A stretch of 64,000 nucleotides of DNA. Source: Juglans regia. Taxonomy: Eukaryota > Streptophyta > Magnoliopsida > Fagales > Juglandaceae. The position numbers were made by a program, and so were the translations under genes. Where the stretch lies: contig NC_049907.1 in assembly GCF_001411555.2 (NCBI RefSeq), positions 35,547,866 through 35,611,865 of the forward strand, given 5' to 3'. Below are positions 50,638-63,128 of this stretch, in pieces. How positions within the stretch are numbered: position 1 is the stretch's first letter; the number at the start of each line of letters is the position of its first letter. Under the pieces are notes generated by a model that was given only the letters and a program-made list of their open reading frames with translations, did no database searches and was not told the DNA's origin.

Positions 50638-51239
50638 GGACTTTAATGATTTCAATTGCTTCCCCTACAATGTTTATAGTAATCACGATTTTTATCCGCT
50701 ATAAATTAATATAATTTAATAAATTATAAGATTCCATTTTTTTTAAAAAAAAATAGATATTTGGTTCCATTGTCATCATAGAAAGGTGATTAATTATGTT
50801 TTTTGAAGTAATGACTTGACAAAATTTAGTGGGAGAAGATGGGCTATGTTGGGATTAGTCATTGGAAAGCCCGGCAGGATATCTGGATATGGACATGTGC
50901 TGGGTCCCCCGATTGCATAAACACAAGCCCAATCCATCATCCCATAATAAGATTCTTATCCGTAAAACATATGGTTTCTAGTTATTATATTATTGCTTTT
51001 AAAAGATTAAATAGAGACCCAAAAACAAAAAAATAGTTTATATTTTACATAAAATAAAAACTCATCATTTAAAGTGAATCAGAGTATCCTTATCCTAGTT
51101 GGAGTCAGTCTTATCCAAGCTAATTTCCATGACTTAAAAAAGCAAGTACGTGACAATCTCCACTTAGGGTTAAACATGACATTATAATACTATATCTAAT
51201 GCGATGAGACATACGTACGTGGATTAGTCCATCTTTTTA

Positions 51240-51289
<50 letters not shown>

Positions 51290-52681
51290 GAAATTTACGC
51301 ATTCTAAAATTTTAAGATTGAATTTAACATGATATGTTGAAAGAAAAAGAGAACCAGGCAAAGTCTATCTAGTAGTACGAGGAAGAAAAACTTACTTTTG
51401 GCCACCATGCATTTCGATATTGTCATTCTCAAAACAAAGACGTACGTTATAATAGCTATATATTCTTTTGTTTTTGTAATGTTTTTGGGCCCGCGGGGGT
51501 AACTTATAAAAACTTTGCATTATTTTGATATTTTTGTCTTCTTTTTTAGCGTATCACCGGCCTAGCTAGCTAGCTAGCTAGCTATGAGCTGACAAAGGGA
51601 TAGATAGCTAGGGGCATGACCATCTCATATTAGTGATCTTCAAGTCAATTATATATGGTCGTGTACGTACGTGCAGGCCGATATATATATATAATCATGT
51701 TTATCATGTAAATATTAATGTCACAGAAAGAGTCGTACGTAATTGGATTTGCATCATTTTGAGGCCGCGTAGTACTCATGAGGTATATATATTATGTATG
51801 TTGTTGCATGCGTGCGTGCGTGCGTGCCTGAGTACGCAGTCATGAATACTGGAAAAAAAAAAAAAAGGTTCGTGAAAGCTGTACTGTTTAGGAGCCGAGC
51901 GAGCCAAGCATGCATGAAAACAAACCAATTATAAAATGCATGAACAACATTGACAAGATCATTCATTAACTCATGAAGAAGAACACAAAATCCCAATGTA
52001 TTTCTCTCTCAAGCTATATAATATTAATATAGCCAGACCTTATATAAAAACGACAAGTGTGAAACTTTTTTTTTTCTCTCTCTAATATATATGTAATCTA
52101 GAGAAGAAGAAAAAAAAAACAAGAGAGACAAAAAGGAGAGATCAGCTAGTGCAGAAAAGAGAAAGAAAATTATTTTTTTGCTTTTTTTTTTTTTTTAAAG
52201 ATGAAAAGAATAGAACATAGAGATAGAGAAAGAGAAAGTTAAACGACATGACCTCAAACAAGTGCAGTACTTTAAATACCTCTCCCCACCCACTACCATT
52301 CTCAAAATCTTAGGCGTGCGAGCTTAAGTGGGGTGCCTTATCATGATGATCCCTGTATCCCACCAACCTTTTTGTGCTACTTACCACATCAGCATTCAGC
52401 CCCTCCTCATCTCTTCTTATAACATTTTCTTTCCCCCCTCCACCACCACTTTTTTATCTTTCTACACAAGTCAACCCAACATTCATCATCCCCATTGCCC
52501 AATCACATTCATCCACATCATCATGATCATGATCCATCACCCCATCATGACCCGCGCCAGCCTCTACAATTTACAACTATTTCTAACTCGGACCTAACTC
52601 TCTTTTCTGACCCCCCGTATCTACCGCCACCACCACCAGCACAACCACAACCAACCACCACTAGTGCCAAATCTTCCAAGC
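50638..52681. other. Intergenic region downstream of the SAMDC gene
   Basis: No gene is supported. There is a TA microsatellite at 51242-51286 and tetranucleotide runs (AGCT near 51570-51590, GCGT near 51807-51825). The last few hundred bases should hold the 3' UTR of the minus-strand decarboxylase gene. Confidence 0.55.
51242..51286. repeat. TA microsatellite
   Basis: About 22 uninterrupted AT units. Confidence 0.95.
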
Positions 52682-53719
52682 TTACTTCCGGCGAGTCGTA
52701 AACGTTTGAAACACCACACTCCCGGCCGCAGGGAACTCATCCATTGTGCAACTCCGGCATTTCAATCCAAGGGGCTCGAGTGCGGTTGCCACCTTTGTCC
52801 ACACCTCATGGCTTGTGCATGTAGTCGATACTGACATGGTTGCCGGCCGGAATACTTGCACCACCTTCTTCAAAACTCTGACAACATCGTCATGATCATC
52901 GTAAATGGACCCGACGCACTCGAAGCTGGCGTAGCTGTAACCATCCTCTGGGGTTACGTGAATGGTGGAGTAGCGGTCACCATCAATAACACCGTTCATG
53001 GAGTAGCCGCATGGATCAAATGCAAAATCACAAATAAGAGCACCGGGGTTAATGTCTCCAATACCCGTCAGCTGGGTCATCTCTTTCCCGGCCGTGTCGC
53101 CGGTCTTATCATCCCCGGGACGCTTAAAGAATTTGCGAGAGAGGACGCGGTCGAGCTCGGTCATACAGATTTCGAGTGTGTATAACACGTCGGGAACATG
53201 CGGGCTGATCACCATGCGAGCCTCATCACTAGCAGTGAAAACGTGCCAAGAATGGGAGCTGACTTTGGAAGGCATAACCGAGGCTTTTCTATAGCAAAGA
53301 TTGCTAGGGAGGCTCTCTTCCAGATATATAACTTCTTCCTTGAAGCTGGTGTGGGGAAAGGGCTGTGCCATGGGAAAGATAAAACTACCCCTAGTGTAGC
53401 GGCAGGAGCAAAGAGTGAGGCCAAGGTGGCGAGCTTTGTGAAGCAATGGACGGATGGATTTGAGGAGCTGGGTGGTCCCACAGGTCTTGATGATGATCTT
53501 TGTGGGGTAGACGAAGAGGCTGGACTCTGATAACACATAGGCATCGAAGTAGGGGTTACCCACAGCCGAGACCACGGTGCATTGCACAGCATGCAGGACT
53601 TGTTCTAGTGACTCAAACTCGAGCTGCCTAAGACCCATGTCCGTCAGTATTGCAGGGTCATCCCCAAAGAACTGGAGCTCTAGGCGCTTTTCAAAGCCTT
53701 CAAAACCAGAGACGGCCAT
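52682..53719 (-). CDS. SAMDC4: S-adenosylmethionine decarboxylase proenzyme, SAMDC4/BUD2-like
   Basis: A single exon encodes 345 aa. The enzyme converts S-adenosylmethionine to its decarboxylated form, the aminopropyl donor for spermidine and spermine. The proenzyme self-cleaves at the conserved LSE|SS site (Glu65/Ser66), turning Ser66 into the pyruvoyl cofactor. Other landmarks are MAVSGFEGFEKRLEL at the start, FVYPTKIIIKTCGTT with catalytic Cys80, and the late block CDFAFDPCGYSMNG then YSTIHVTPEDG. The start was placed at MAVSGFEGFEKR, the family N-terminus, although the frame is open 26 codons further upstream. The sequence is closest to the SAMDC4/BUD2 subgroup, from memory. The usual absence of introns in the coding region also fits. 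Confidence 0.93.
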   Translation of the reverse strand: MAVSGFEGFEKRLELQFFGDDPAILTDMGLRQLEFESLEQVLHAVQCTVVSAVGNPYFDAYVLSESSLFVYPTKIIIKTCGTTQLLKSIRPLLHKARHLGLTLCSCRYTRGSFIFPMAQPFPHTSFKEEVIYLEESLPSNLCYRKASVMPSKVSSHSWHVFTASDEARMVISPHVPDVLYTLEICMTELDRVLSRKFFKRPGDDKTGDTAGKEMTQLTGIGDINPGALICDFAFDPCGYSMNGVIDGDRYSTIHVTPEDGYSYASFECVGSIYDDHDDVVRVLKKVVQVFRPATMSVSTTCTSHEVWTKVATALEPLGLKCRSCTMDEFPAAGSVVFQTFTTRRK

Positions 53720-53918
53720 TAAGTTAATGGGATGAAAAGCAAAAAGATCGATATTGAGAGAGGTAGGAGGTAGAGGACAAACTAGATAGATGTGCAAAAA
53801 GAAAGAGAGAGAGACAGATGTAGTAAGTGTGTGGAACTACAGGTGAGAGAGAGAAGTGGGGGTGCATGAAATTTATAGGTGGGTGAGAGAGAGAGAGAGT
53901 GGAGTGTTGAAGTGATCA

Positions 53919-53949
53919 GGGAAGGAAGGAAGGAAGGAAGGAAGGAAGG
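53919..53949. repeat. GGAA microsatellite upstream of SAMDC
   Basis: Seven GGAA units about 200 bp upstream of the decarboxylase start, close to a GA run at 53886-53899. It probably falls in the 5' leader or core promoter and may vary in length between individuals. Confidence 0.9.
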
Positions 53950-55598
53950 GTTTTGTTTTGTTTTGGGCATGCGGGCTATGCAACCAAGAGTAATTATTGC
54001 AGCCATAATGACGTATATAATATGATGATATGTGTTTCGAATTTTTTTGTGCCAAATCTTTCAGCAGACAGGAACAGAGAAACGGAATTTAAGCCCACGC
54101 GCAATCTTGTTTTTTTTTTTTTTTTTTTTGTCACTAAGCTCTGTCCAAAATCACTAGTTTCTTCCCAAGCCATATCATTTTCCCATAGAGTAGATAGAGA
54201 CGCGCGCTGCTAAATAAACACAATTTCATGGGGTTATAGTACATCATTTTCAAAGAACTTTGTGTTAACTCCCTGTTGGTTTGCAAATTTATAAGAGAAT
54301 TACAAAGTATATAAGCATATATTAATTATGCTTTATAAACGACTTGCAAATAACATATATTAATACTTTTATTCCGAGTCTTATTTCTTGGGGATAATTT
54401 TCATTTAATTACAATAAATATATTAGAAAGAAAATTATTAAATACTTCCATTATCTGACCAACCCAAATACTAAAAAATAAAAAATTACTAAGTGTCATC
54501 TTGATTTGATAAAAAAATACTATGTAACGTCGTGATGAAAAGTCCGAATCATATAACTTATATTTTAAAAAGACTAGTCAATACAGATATAATTGAAGTC
54601 CCAATGAAATATTATAAAAAATTTTCATTTTCATTTTCAAATAATATAAAATATATGATCTCACAGACCATTTACCTTTATCAATGAGATATCACACCTG
54701 ACATAAACAGTTCTTTTTCCCTAATGCATATATAGTAAATAGAAAAATATTTGCATCAGCCCCATATCAGCACACACTCAACCTATTGAGTGTAAAAAAA
54801 AAAAAAAAAAAAATAATGTGAAGTGTGTGCTGGTGTGGGGCTGATGCATAGCATTTCCCATAGTAAATAGTTTCAAGAACAACATCAATATAAACTTCTT
54901 ATCAAATATATATATCATTAGGGTGATTTTTCCGGTCAATGGAATATCTGTTAGCAGTACAGGTACATGAAAACGACAAGCATTAGTACTGTGATGGGAC
55001 AAGATGATAACCTTTGCTCGAGATTAAACAACAAATATCAATCTAGCTACAGGTCCATTTTAACAAAAGAAGGAAAATATGTTGGTGGTCAAAGCATAGC
55101 TCGAGCTAGGATGATCTGCATTAATTATCAAACTCATTTATCTGCATGATAGTTACGATGAATCACAAACATAATTATAGACTAGAACTAGATTTACGTT
55201 CTCATGCTGCATGATAACAATTATTAGCTTTGCTACTGATCAGGTTAATTCGATCGCCGCTTATGCGTGTTCTCAAGTAGCCTGCATATAAACGTACAGA
55301 AGAAAGCAGAGCTGATCTAAAGCTCAAAGACATTATTAATCATACGATCGAGGATGGCCTTATATATTGAATAATGGAAACTGGAAAGGTACAAAAATTA
55401 CATTAACAGTAGTAGCAGAACTGTAGGAGGACAAACTGATGATATGTAGGGACAGCATTGTCGATCCTTGGGAGATCAGCAAATGTTAATCCAGAAAAAG
55501 TCGGACGTGCTCCGAATATCATCGGTATTTTGGCTTAAAATAGAAATTTATACGTTAATTTGCAAAAATAATAATAGAAAGAAGAAGAAGAAGAAGAT

Positions 55599-55635
<37 letters not shown>

Positions 55636-55837
55636 AAAAGGAATCGAGCGTGGCTTGTAAACAATGAGAATATCCTTGAATTGGGGAGGCCCCCGTACGT
55701 GAAATCAAAGGCAATCGCATCATTTTTATTCTCCATGGAATTTCATGTAGTCTGTACTGTTGGCATTATAATCATTCATTTTTGTATTTCTCAAAGCATG
55801 CACACTTTCTTCGTTTTTGATCTTTTCCTTTCACCTG

Positions 55838-55878
<41 letters not shown>

Positions 55879-58066
55879 GCGATTCAAAGAAAAGGGTTCG
55901 TTCTCGAAACAATTGTTCTAAAAGCTTTTGAGTTTAGGTATATATATCGACTATTCCTGATCATGATCATGAGTATACTTTTTGACTACCACGAAATGGA
56001 TAAAAGTTTTCAAAAATGAGAAAATGTATCCATTTTCATTTTCATATTGCTTTTATTTTTTAAAATTTGAACCCATATTTTTTCTTCAAGTAAGTTTTCG
56101 ACTTCGATTGCTTGGTAGATTTCATATGCCGGGGTACGTACAGTAATTCCGAAGGAAAGAAAGCATGCAATTAGTAATTGTTGGCCGGCTTCTGTAGGAA
56201 GTTGCGTACGGGATTGTCCTAAACTACGTACCTTCCGCGTCACAGTTTCACTCATCTCCTTCTGGCTTGGCTTGGCTTTAAATGAAAGACATATGCCCAA
56301 GATTATACCAATAATTGAACATGATCATCATCAGCTAGCTAGCTATATCTAAGGTATAATATCATGTATTAACGCGTGCGTGTGTGTGTGTATAAAAGAA
56401 TGAAAGTATATGAAGACAGTGGAAGATGGCTGCTAACTAGGTATACAGGAAGGGAAGGTAATGATGGAACATTGTGAGTTTAGAAGGAAAAAGTTTTGCA
56501 GTTTTAAGGGGGGAGGGGGAATGATGCAGATCAGTGTATGCGTTATGAATAATCTTATGGTGTGGCTGGCAGCCTCCATTATGACCACATACCCACTTCT
56601 TTGTGCTGCACGCGCAATTCACAAAGCTTGAAAATAACACTATTAATTCAAGATCATGCATGACAAAACAAAAAGCCAATCTTTCTTTGTCATAAAAAAA
56701 AATGGTCAACCACTTCCCGGCCCCAACTTTTCATACCAAATGTTGCATCAGATCTTACTTAAAAAGTATCAACCAAACACATACACACACACACTCTCTC
56801 TCTCTCTCTCTCTCTCTGAAAAATCCCTCCTACCTTTTAAACATAAAAAGTTTTTGCAGCCAAAATCTCCCCCATCTTTGAATTAATTCGGTTCTTCTTT
56901 TTTTAATGTCTTCAAAACTTTGGTTATTTGAAGGGACAAAGAAAAGGATTTCAAAAGACCTTTTTAAGACCCTAATCTTTGATTGGTCCCATCCCACTAA
57001 TTAAGTAACCTTTTTATAAACCCTGTAAGCCTGACCAGTGACCACATTTCCATCTCCTCCCCCACCCAAAATCATGCAGCACTAAACCCCATGATTGGTC
57101 CCACTCATGAGCCGTATGCGCCCCCCCGACAACCACCATGGTCGGGCCCCATCCGCCTCCACATCATCTAGCATGTGTCCCAACTTCTTGCACATTGGGG
57201 TCCATCCTTGTCCTAGGCCCCAAATGCGTTCTTGGGACAAGGAGTCCCCACTGGCTCCTCGGCTATGCGACAATCTGCACTTGTTTTTCATGTATACTAC
57301 AAAGCGCCCTTTAGCCGCCATATATACATGCTTGCACGCGCGCATTTGCACACATGTAGAGCAAAATGCATGTCACCAAATACACAGCTAGGTCATGTAT
57401 CTATACTTGATATGTTTTTTTGGAGCACTATCGAGCGAGCTGCAGCCCTGAGTGCTACTGTACCATGCGCACAAAATTGCCGGCCTAAGCTGCTTACTGA
57501 GCCCCACCACTCTTTGTATTTGGATGAGCTGATCGAGCCACTGTGATAAGTTAGTTTAGTGCACACAATCCTCGAGAGCTTTGGGGTTCATATATTTTCC
57601 TTTCAATAATATCTCACTCTCGATTCTTTTTGTTTTCTTGGGAGGATTTGAGGCCCTGCTCGATATGTCTTATTCCTATCCCTTGACTTTTCCTAGCTAA
57701 TTTGAACAATCTGCATTAAGTGGCTGTGCAAGCTGACGTGGAGACGATTATCCTATGAACTTTGTTTGATATCATGGAAAGTCAAAATCAGGTAAATCGT
57801 AGGCAAAATCTTTTTTTTTTTTTTTTGGAGAGGTTAATGGCAATTAATGGCTACGCAAATGAATGCACAAATTAATTACGTGTGATATATATAACCATGG
57901 GCCAGACTGATAGCAACTCACACCTTCCTGGGTTTTGTTCAGATTGAGCAAAGTTTTACGTACACAATTATTTAAATTATTTATATTTTGTTTAATTTGT
58001 TACTTTAAATAAATAAAAGATTGTGAATCATTTTCTATGTAAAAGAAATATATATATTCTCGATCG

Positions 58067-58696
58067 AGGCCGATCTGTTGCTTTCTGGTGTCCGGCAACT
58101 ACCACGCGCCCTATCGCGAGTTTTCAAGGCACCGATCCTTTAGACGGGCGAACAATTTTGCCGAACGGCACTTCTGTAGCCACTGTTAAGGGTGCTTTTC
58201 TGTAGCCACGAGCGATTTTTCTGGATTCAAGACTACTGGTTTCATTAGACTTGACTGATCGTCACACTCCCAGGGTGGTGCGTACCTCTTATGCGCTATT
58301 AAAGTCACTTTGTTTTTCTTTTTTCCCTTCAAAGTTGAAAATGTAGTTCTATATCTTTCTAAAATGTAATTTGTTTTTTACCATGTATCTTTAATTTATG
58401 TTATGTCTTTTGTTTTAGAAAAATAAAAACAAAAAACACATAGTCTCTTGGACTTTTATCCATAGAGTATGTCATCTACTTCGTCTTAGATAGAATATGA
58501 GGTTTGTAAACTCTGTCTTAGACAGAGTTATGCTGTCTCTTAGACGGTGGTCTGTAGAGGTTTGCAGCATGGACTAGATCACCATGTCAGTCACAATTGT
58601 ATACTGGGAAGCTATTAACGTTGTAATTTGCTTGTTATGTATGTTTCAGATCAAAGTTGTAATGTCCGTTACTAATGAATGCAATATATTTTATAA
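58067..58696 (+). mobile_element. LINE-like or retrocopy insertion with about 20-bp target duplication
   Basis: An insert of about 630 bp with higher GC in its first 250 bp is flanked by the same segment, ATATATATATTCTCGATCG. It ends at 58066 on the left and, with a longer AT run, at 58725 on the right. Long target duplications, a 3' end rich in A/T (ATATATTTTATAAAAA) and no terminal repeats are the marks of target-primed reverse transcription. The 5' end appears truncated. No conserved domain can be read. It carries a direct repeat CTTCTGTAGCCAC and a palindrome CTCTGTCTTAGACAGAG. Confidence 0.6.
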
Positions 58697-58958
58697 AAAT
58701 ATATATATATATATATTCTCGATCGTTTAAATGATAATTATGGACACATAAGCTGCATATATACATATAGAGTACTCAACTTTATAGATCACAGAATACT
58801 AAAACCAATATAAAAATAACGAATATATATTGGGAGTCACTTATTTATGTACATAATAAAACTTGTGCATAAGATTATTATCTGTAAGAAGGATCTTAAT
58901 GATTACAGAGACACAAATTTAAGAAAATTCTCAAATAAATATGGGAACTCGTTATCTA

Positions 58959-58996
<38 letters not shown>

Positions 58997-59938
58997 GCAT
59001 GAGTAATCATATGTAAGTGGAATCTTTGATGAATACAGTCACAAACAAGTTTAATGGAACTTCTTTTTTATGTTTTTTTGGATAAAAGGATAGCTAGCTA
59101 GCCAGGCATGCTCCAAAGAGATCTTGAGAATGATAAGTGGCTTTTTAATTGATTTTTTCATGCAGATGATCAGCATGGTTGGAGTAGTTCTATCTATCTA
59201 TCCATCTTTTCCTTTACATGAGCTAGCTAGGGAAGATGAATTTGGTCATCATGGAGTTGAAAGGGGCTTGAATGGTGACAAGTGTGGAGCTTTCCAATAT
59301 TAAAATGCATCCTAATCTACTTAGAATGGCTCCCACAAAACAAAACGAAACAAAGACAGACATGTTAGGGAAGTGGATATACATGTAATAATATTTCTGC
59401 AATTCTGCAGATCAGAGTCCCCACTAAGTCACAAACCAACTTATAATCAGCAGGCCCTCCCTCCATGGGTGTGACCTAATAATAGTAATAATAATAATAT
59501 TCAGTGATATTCTTTGTCACACCTCGAGCCCTGCCCTTCCCTGCCACACTAAAATCTATCTCCAGCAATATGGAGAGAGAGAGAGAGAGAGAGAAGCATC
59601 ATTCCTCTCGTGCTTTGATATGTGTCTATTTTCTTTTCTTTTAACTCTGCTGATCTGTGTCTATATTTTCTGTTCTGTTTTTGATCTTTTTGCCTTCTAG
59701 AATCGGAATCTCTCTCGATTGCTCCACGCAAAGCATCATTTTCTTGGGTGACTTTGTGACCCTTTCGTTGCCTCAGGGCATTCAACAGTGCTTCGCTGTC
59801 TTACTCCCTTCCATTCCTCCTAGCTATATTTTTCAAGTCTGCTACCCCCAATCATGCCCTATTCCAACCTACACAATTTTTGTTGAAATAATTCCTATTT
59901 TACAAGACTAATTTCCTTGTAATCTCATCATCTTGTTG

Positions 59939-59983
<45 letters not shown>

Positions 59984-61284
59984 ACAGCTTTTATCTAAGT
60001 AGAATCTGAACATTGAATATCTACCTTAAACACAATTAAAACTTGTAGCACTAAATTCTCTGTGTTTTTTTGGTGAGAACTTTACCCAAAATTCCCAATT
60101 TCTGATACAGTGCTGCTGACATGAACATGCTGTCATTCGATATGAGAAATAACAACCCCCCCACCCCTTTCTAAAAGAAAGGAAAAAAGAATAAGAACCC
60201 ATGAGAGAGACAGAGAGAGAGAGAGAGGTATGGTGAGAGAGTTTCAAGAGATTCGTAGCTCTTTTTGAAGCCATTGATAATTGTGAGAGGGTCAGGCATG
60301 GAGATGTAAGCATGGAGGCCATAATGTTCCCTCTGCTACAAACTCTCTGTCATCTCCTAAAAGTAGGAGTAATTAATCAAAGAACCCAACTTTCCACATC
60401 CCCTGCCTCACTCAAAAACCCCCCCAATCCCATCTCTTAACATATATTTTCTCAAAGACAAATCTCTAAGATGTTGGAAAGCCTTAAAAGCTCTGCCTAT
60501 CTCCACTTTCTTTTTACCCCAATGAGTAAAAGAGCTTAGTGTGATTAGGCTTTTGGCCAATGTGGGCCAAAACATAGCATTACCGACATCTTTACAGTCT
60601 TAATTCCTGTTTTCATGAGTGCATAAAGCAACCATTTAGATTCTAATCGTTCGCCTCCTATGATTACCTTGCATCCTTTTTTTGGAAAAACAAAAAAAAA
60701 AAAACAAAAAGATTGAATAAGGATGTGGGATGAAGCATATCACATTGACCCTTACTATTCCTGTTCCTCCTCTGTTTGGGTCCCATCAAAATTTTGTTTC
60801 CCTTCTCATTTAATTTGTGAAACTCAATAACACAAAAAGTTAATAAATAATGATCAGAAAATATGAACAATATTTTTTAATGAAAAGTTTAATAATGGAT
60901 TAATTAATATTCCCAGTAGGAATGTATTGAAATTAGGTGGTATTGGAAATGGAAAAGGAGTATAGAAAAAGGAGAGGATCTTGATACATATGTAACATAA
61001 TGATTGTAATGTTGATATGTTATGAGTAGATTATGTGGGCAAGCTTCACATTAATTATACATTTATGCTGTCAGAGTTTCAAGCTCCAAATAACTACTCC
61101 CAAGTAACCCATTAAATAAATGAACAAAGTGAGCCAATTTTTTTTTTTTTTTTTTGGCTTGCCAAATTAGCACCTTGTAGGCAGTGCAAGGTGTCACCAT
61201 ATAAATGTGTTTTTTTTTTTTTTTTTTGGATTGCTGATAATTAAAACCATGTGTTAACTTTAGGACAAACAGAGCTGAAATTTA

Positions 61285-61470
61285 GCTCTGTTTGGATAAT
61301 GAAAGTGTTTCATCTTATCTTACATAATCTCATCATTACAATTTTTTTAAATTTTTACATAAAATATAATAAATAATTTAATTTTTTCAAATCTCAAAAT
61401 ACTAATAATATTTTATTTAATTTTTATTTTTTATTTAAAATTATCTTATTTTATCTCACTATCCAAACTG
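61285..61470 (+). mobile_element. MITE, family copy 6
   Basis: It starts CTCTGTTTGGATAATGAAAG and ends CTCACTATCCAAAC, an imperfect inverted repeat. The core ATAAAATATAATAAATAATT is the same as in copy 1 and in the same orientation. Confidence 0.75.
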
Positions 61471-62209
61471 CATTTTAATATCTATAGAAACTAATGGGGG
61501 GCTTGATTGTTTTGTTTAGCATTTGCAGTTGATATCTTTTATCTTCTTTCAAGGCAAATAATACCACTGTCCGTCCACCTAGAACTGTAACATGGGCCTG
61601 GACAATACGGGCCACTGTTTAGGCCCAATGGACTAACAGCTTGTAACACCCATTATAATTTGTGAATGCTCGAAGGGCCTCTTGATTTGTATTTTGTACT
61701 GATCTGAAGGACTAGTGAATGTTAAATACACACCGAAGATTGGTAAAATAATATAATATTGATTCCATAATTAGTTTCAGTTAATATCTTTTCCATTTTT
61801 TATTTTCTTTAATTTTATAAAAATATCCATTAATTCCCCCTTAATTCGCAAAATCAGCTCCTTTTCCAAAAGAAAACCGAAGATTATTATAATACTTTTT
61901 ATGAAAAGTAGTTTAATTAGTAAAATGAATAAAAATATAATTTGTTTCATGTTTAGATCAGAACATTAGCTTTCTTTTTTGTTTGGAATTAGAACGATTA
62001 TAAAAATAAAAATAAAAATAAAATAAAAAAGAAGATCGAATTTATAAGAAGAATCAAATTAATGTTGGAAATCAAGGCGGATATGTGCAGCAAAAAGCTA
62101 ATGATCAACCTTCCCATGCATGCATGCATGCAGCACGTCCTTAAAATTGTTTCAGCGAGAGCAACATGCATGCACTCAAAATCATGATCATCTTGCCGCA
62201 TATTTAATT

Positions 62210-62349
62210 CATTACAAGAAAAATAAGTATTTATGACGTATTATTTACGACGAAAATAACTATTTACAAAAAAAACATACTCATTTTAACAGGAAATAGT
62301 TATTTTTACAAGAAATAGTTGGTCATAAATAAATAGTTTTCTTGTAGTA
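62210..62349. mobile_element. CACTA-like MITE
   Basis: The 140-bp element starts CATTACAAGAAAA and ends TTTTCTTGTAGTA. The inverted repeats match exactly over TACAAGAAAA and again over TATTTATGAC, separated by five differing bases. The termini are one base from the canonical CACTACAAGAAA ends of CACTA transposons. No clear 3-bp target duplication remains. Confidence 0.65.
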
Positions 62350-62867
62350 TAAGTCTTTATACTAAAAAATACAAAGCAAAAAACCAATAATAATAATAAA
62401 AAGATGGATATTAATTATTATTAATTCTTTCTTATGGAAGTCATGAAATATATATATATAGAAATATAGTGAACAAATTAATTAAAGAGGAAAAATAATA
62501 ATTAGTAGTAGACTGTACGTACGTAGTTGATCAATTAATTATTATATAATTAATTATAAAGGTCTTCATTAATTGTTTAAAAAAAAAAAAAACAGAGAAA
62601 TGTCTGGTTTCAAAGAAGAAGTTTCTAAAGTGGTCATGCATGTTGATAGACATATTGATGATGATACATTAATATGAAGTAAGTCTTATTAAGACAACAC
62701 ACAGCTCCGAGCTTTTTTCTCCACCATTTTTTATTGATTCCCACAATTATCGCCCTCCCTATATCTCTCTATCTTACCCTAACCATCAATCAAAACTATC
62801 TGGATCCCAACCTCTGATCCCTCACACGTCAAACCGCCTCTTTTCTTAAGCTAGCAAACCCTTTCCA

Positions 62868-63128
62868 ATGGCTTCTTTTCTAACCTTACAAAATCCCAAG
62901 AAAATAAAGACAGGATGGCCTTTTGGATCAGATCCTCTTATCTCCCTCTATTCCTTGGCCTCCTGTCCATCCTCCTCCTCCACCCTGTCACCTCCACCTC
63001 CACTGCCACAGCTGTCCGCCTCGGCGTCGTTCGCCGGCCCTCTGGCTCCCTCCCCATCTTCCATGAAGCCCCCGCCTTTCGCAACGGGGGTGAATGTGGG
63101 TCTGGACATAACAAACTTATCCATGTAG
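62868..63128 (+). promoter_or_regulatory. Overlapping upstream ORF of the GATL gene
   Basis: An ATG 47 bases upstream of the GATL start opens an 86-codon frame that overlaps the GATL coding region by 214 bases in another frame. Its context has G at +4 but C at -3, weaker than the GATL start (A at -3, G at +4). Leaky scanning could therefore still reach the main ORF. Whether the leader includes this ATG depends on the transcription start, which is unknown. Confidence 0.35.

Larger units (their letters stand above)
53950..62209. other. Gene-free spacer between SAMDC and GATL genes
   Basis: No coding region is supported on either strand. It carries many simple repeats: 35 A at 55600-55634 next to a GAA run, AT runs at 55841-55875, 58955-58992 and 59940-59974, and GA runs at 59573-59594 and 60210-60227. 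It also holds one LINE-like insertion (58067-58696) and one MITE (61285-61470). The first 300-500 bases should include the SAMDC promoter. A 183-codon ORF at 55468-56019 is built on the poly-A and AT runs and is not a gene. Confidence 0.6.

Noticed and set aside
51560..51830. AGCT and GCGT tetranucleotide runs as regulatory sites
   Set aside because: They are short simple repeats in gene-free DNA with no supporting context.
55468..56019. 183-codon plus-strand ORF
   Set aside because: It is built across GAA, poly-A and AT runs, giving Lys and Ile/Tyr strings, with no domain.
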